Position numbers and translations under genes: made by a program. Below, in pieces: positions 5,124 through 7,217 of a DNA stretch of 7,217 bases (position 1 is its first letter; each line of letters begins with the position of its first letter). The DNA is taken from NCBI GenBank assembly GCA_016210825.1, contig JACQTM010000079.1, positions 1 to 7,217 on the forward strand. The letters run 5' to 3'. This DNA comes from Hyphomicrobiales bacterium (GTDB lineage Bacteria > Pseudomonadota > Alphaproteobacteria > Rhizobiales > Xanthobacteraceae). The notes under the pieces are model-generated. The model had not been told where the DNA came from. It was given only the letters and a program-made list of their open reading frames with translations, and ran no database searches.

Positions 5124-7217
5124 CTATTCCGCCGCCGGCAATGCAGCCTGCTGCTCGGCGGCCGCCTTGGCGGCTTCCTTTGCCGCGTCTTTCTCGCGCT
5201 CCTCGAGGATGAGCTTGTCGCGTTTGGTGGCGATCTCGCGCAAGCTGTTCATCATCGCGCCGGTGCCGGCCGGGATCAGGCGGCCGACGATGACGTTCTC
5301 CTTGAGCCCGTCGAGCGTGTCCGCTTTGCCGTTGACCGCGGCTTCGGTGAGCACGCGCGTCGTCTCCTGGAACGACGCCGCCGAGATGAAGGAGCGGGTC
5401 TGCAACGATGCCTTGGTGATGCCGAGAAGCACCGGGTGCGCAGTCGCGCCCTTCTTACCCTCTTCCTTGAACTTGGCGTTGATCTCGTCGAGCTCAATCT
5501 TGTCCATCTGATCGCCTTTGATCAGATCGGTCTCGCCGGTATCGCTGACCTCAACCTTTTGCAGCATCTGGCGGACGATCACCTCGATGTGCTTGTCGTT
5601 GATCGCCACGCCCTGCAGCCGGTAGACCTCCTGGATTTCGTTGACCAGGTAGCCGGCCAGTTCCTCGACGCCCTTGATGGCGAGGATGTCGTGCGGGGCG
5701 GGATTGCCCTCGACGATGAAGTCGCCCTTCTCGATCACGTCGCCATCCTGCAGATGGATGTGCTTGCCCTTCGGGATCAGATATTCTGCGGGCTCCACGC
5801 CCTTCTCGCTCGGCTCAATGCTGATGCGCCGCTTGTTCTTGTAGTCCTTGCCAAAGCGCACGGTGCCGGAGATTTCCGCGATCACCGCGGCCTCCTTCGG
5901 ACGGCGCGCCTCGAACAATTCCGCCACCCGCGGCAAGCCGCCGGTGATGTCGCGCGTCTTGGCGCTTTCCGTCGGGATGCGCGCGATAACGTCGCCCGCT
6001 CCCACCTTCTCGCCCTGATCCACCGACAGAATGGCGTCGATGGCAAGCGGATAGCGGGCCTCGCCGCCGCGCCCAAGGCGAAGGATCTTGCCTTTCTCCT
6101 TGATGATAATCGCGGGACGCAAGTCCGCCGCCCGGCTTGAGGTGCGCCAGTCCGTGACCACACGCTTGGTGATGCCGGTCGACTCGTCCTGCGTCTCGGC
6201 GACAGATTGTCCCTCGACAAGGTCCTCGAACTCGACCGTGCCCTCGACCTCGGTAAGGATCGGGCGGGTGTACGGATCCCATTCGGCAATGCGCTGGCCG
6301 CGCTTGATCATGGCGCCGTCATCGACCCGCAGCCGCGCGCCATAGGGCAAGCGGTGCGATGCGCGCTCGGTGCCATCGGCATCGAGAATCGCAAGCGTGA
6401 TGTTGCGGCTCATCACCACGATATCGCCGTCGGTATTCTTCATCACGCCCTTCGACTTGTCTTTGTTCTTCAGTTTGATCTTGCCGTCGAAGTTGGACTC
6501 GATGAAGGACTGCTCGGAAATCTGCGCGGCGCCGCCGATGTGGAATGTGCGCATGGTGAGCTGGGTGCCCGGCTCGCCGATCGATTGGGCCGCGATCACG
6601 CCGACCGCTTCACCCATGTTCACCGGCGTGCCGCGGGCCAGATCGCGCCCGTAACAAGCCGCGCAGACGCCGTTGACGGTTTCGCAGGTCAGCACCGAGC
6701 GGATGCGCAATTCCTGCACGCCCGCGGCGACGATCGCCTCGACCTCCGGCTCCCCGAGCAAGGTGCTGCGCTTCACTACGGATTTGCCGCTCGCTGGATC
6801 CTTTACGTCCTCCGCGGTGGTGCGGCCTAGTATGCGCGAGGCGAGCGACGCCACGACCTGGCCCGCGTCGATGATGGCGCGAACCTTGATGCCGGCCTTG
6901 GTGCCGCAATCATGCGTGGTGATGATGCAATCCTGCGCGACGTCGACCAGACGGCGCGTCAGATAGCCGGAGTTTGCGGTCTTCAACGCCGTGTCGGCGA
7001 GGCCTTTGCGGGCGCCGTGCGTCGAGTTGAAGTATTCGAGCACGGAGAGCCCTTCCTTGAAATTTGAAATGATCGGGCTCTCGATGATCTCGCCGCTGGG
7101 TTTTGCCATTAGTCCGCGCATGCCGGCAAGCTGGCGCATTTGCGCCGGCGAACCGCGAGCGCCGGAATGCGCCATCATGTAGATCGAGTTGATCTGCGCC
7201 TCGCGGCCGTCCGCAAC
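5124..7217 (-). CDS. rpoC: RNA polymerase beta' subunit, C-terminal 697 residues (runs off the right edge)
   Basis: Catalytic subunit of bacterial RNA polymerase; the N-terminal half, with the active-site NADFDGD motif, lies outside the window. Residues below are counted from the window edge. The bridge-helix segment THGARKGLADTALKTANSGY is at about 66-85. The second zinc site is complete, with C104 (HDCGTK), C178, C185 and C188 (TCETVNGVCAACYGRD). The trigger loop GEAVGVIAAQSIGEPGTQLT is at about 202-221. These are followed by the jaw and the conserved C-terminal region with LLGITKASLQTRSFISAASF. The protein ends in an alanine/glutamate-rich tail, LPAAE. Reading is open to the window edge and there is no frameshift. 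It is followed by a strong terminator. Its usual downstream neighbour, rpsL, lies about 3.9 kb away here. Identification is certain. Confidence 0.99.
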   Translation of the reverse strand, partial: VADGREAQINSIYMMAHSGARGSPAQMRQLAGMRGLMAKPSGEIIESPIISNFKEGLSVLEYFNSTHGARKGLADTALKTANSGYLTRRLVDVAQDCIITTHDCGTKAGIKVRAIIDAGQVVASLASRILGRTTAEDVKDPASGKSVVKRSTLLGEPEVEAIVAAGVQELRIRSVLTCETVNGVCAACYGRDLARGTPVNMGEAVGVIAAQSIGEPGTQLTMRTFHIGGAAQISEQSFIESNFDGKIKLKNKDKSKGVMKNTDGDIVVMSRNITLAILDADGTERASHRLPYGARLRVDDGAMIKRGQRIAEWDPYTRPILTEVEGTVEFEDLVEGQSVAETQDESTGITKRVVTDWRTSSRAADLRPAIIIKEKGKILRLGRGGEARYPLAIDAILSVDQGEKVGAGDVIARIPTESAKTRDITGGLPRVAELFEARRPKEAAVIAEISGTVRFGKDYKNKRRISIEPSEKGVEPAEYLIPKGKHIHLQDGDVIEKGDFIVEGNPAPHDILAIKGVEELAGYLVNEIQEVYRLQGVAINDKHIEVIVRQMLQKVEVSDTGETDLIKGDQMDKIELDEINAKFKEEGKKGATAHPVLLGITKASLQTRSFISAASFQETTRVLTEAAVNGKADTLDGLKENVIVGRLIPAGTGAMMNSLREIATKRDKLILEEREKDAAKEAAKAAAEQQAALPAAE

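Noticed and set aside
5052..6140. Long plus-strand open frame of 362 codons
   Set aside because: It lies antisense to the conserved rpoC coding sequence; its length comes from high GC content and its translation has no recognisable domain.

Overview
The window reads as a chromosomal segment of a GC-rich alphaproteobacterium, most likely of the order Hyphomicrobiales (Bradyrhizobium-like families). The basis is the close match of EF-G, S7, S12 and the RNA polymerase beta' subunit to remembered proteins of that group, plus REP-like palindromes of a kind common between genes there. The exact genus cannot be fixed from this window.

Two conserved information-processing blocks frame it, both on the minus strand. 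At the right edge lies the C-terminal half of rpoC (5124-7217), closed by an intrinsic terminator. At the left edge is the start of the str operon, rpsL (838-1209), rpsG (282-752) and the N-terminus of fusA (1-261), reading off the left edge. In many bacteria rpsL follows rpoC closely. Here about 3.9 kb separates them.

That space holds, from right to left: a minus-strand chlorite-dismutase-family heme protein (4364-4942); a plus-strand vapBC-type toxin-antitoxin pair (3628-4277) with a palindromic operator over the antitoxin start; and a plus-strand radical SAM protein with a cobalamin-binding-like N-terminal domain (1710-3533). The plus-strand genes oppose the transcription of both flanking blocks, and hairpins sit at the boundaries.

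The 500-base gap between rpsL and the radical SAM gene (1210-1709) has no convincing gene. It holds a good minus-strand promoter candidate (TTGACT, 17 bases, TAAAAA) that would give rpsL a leader of roughly 310 nucleotides. Inside that leader is an 88-base element with an 11-bp perfect outer stem and two hairpins that abut each other and one arm of that stem, as in a three-way-junction RNA. Near the S12 start, two mutually exclusive small hairpins overlap a Shine-Dalgarno-like sequence. Together these suggest an undescribed cis-regulatory leader on the str operon, the most novel item here. The VapB operator and the two uncharacterised metallo-cofactor proteins between rpoC and rpsL come next.
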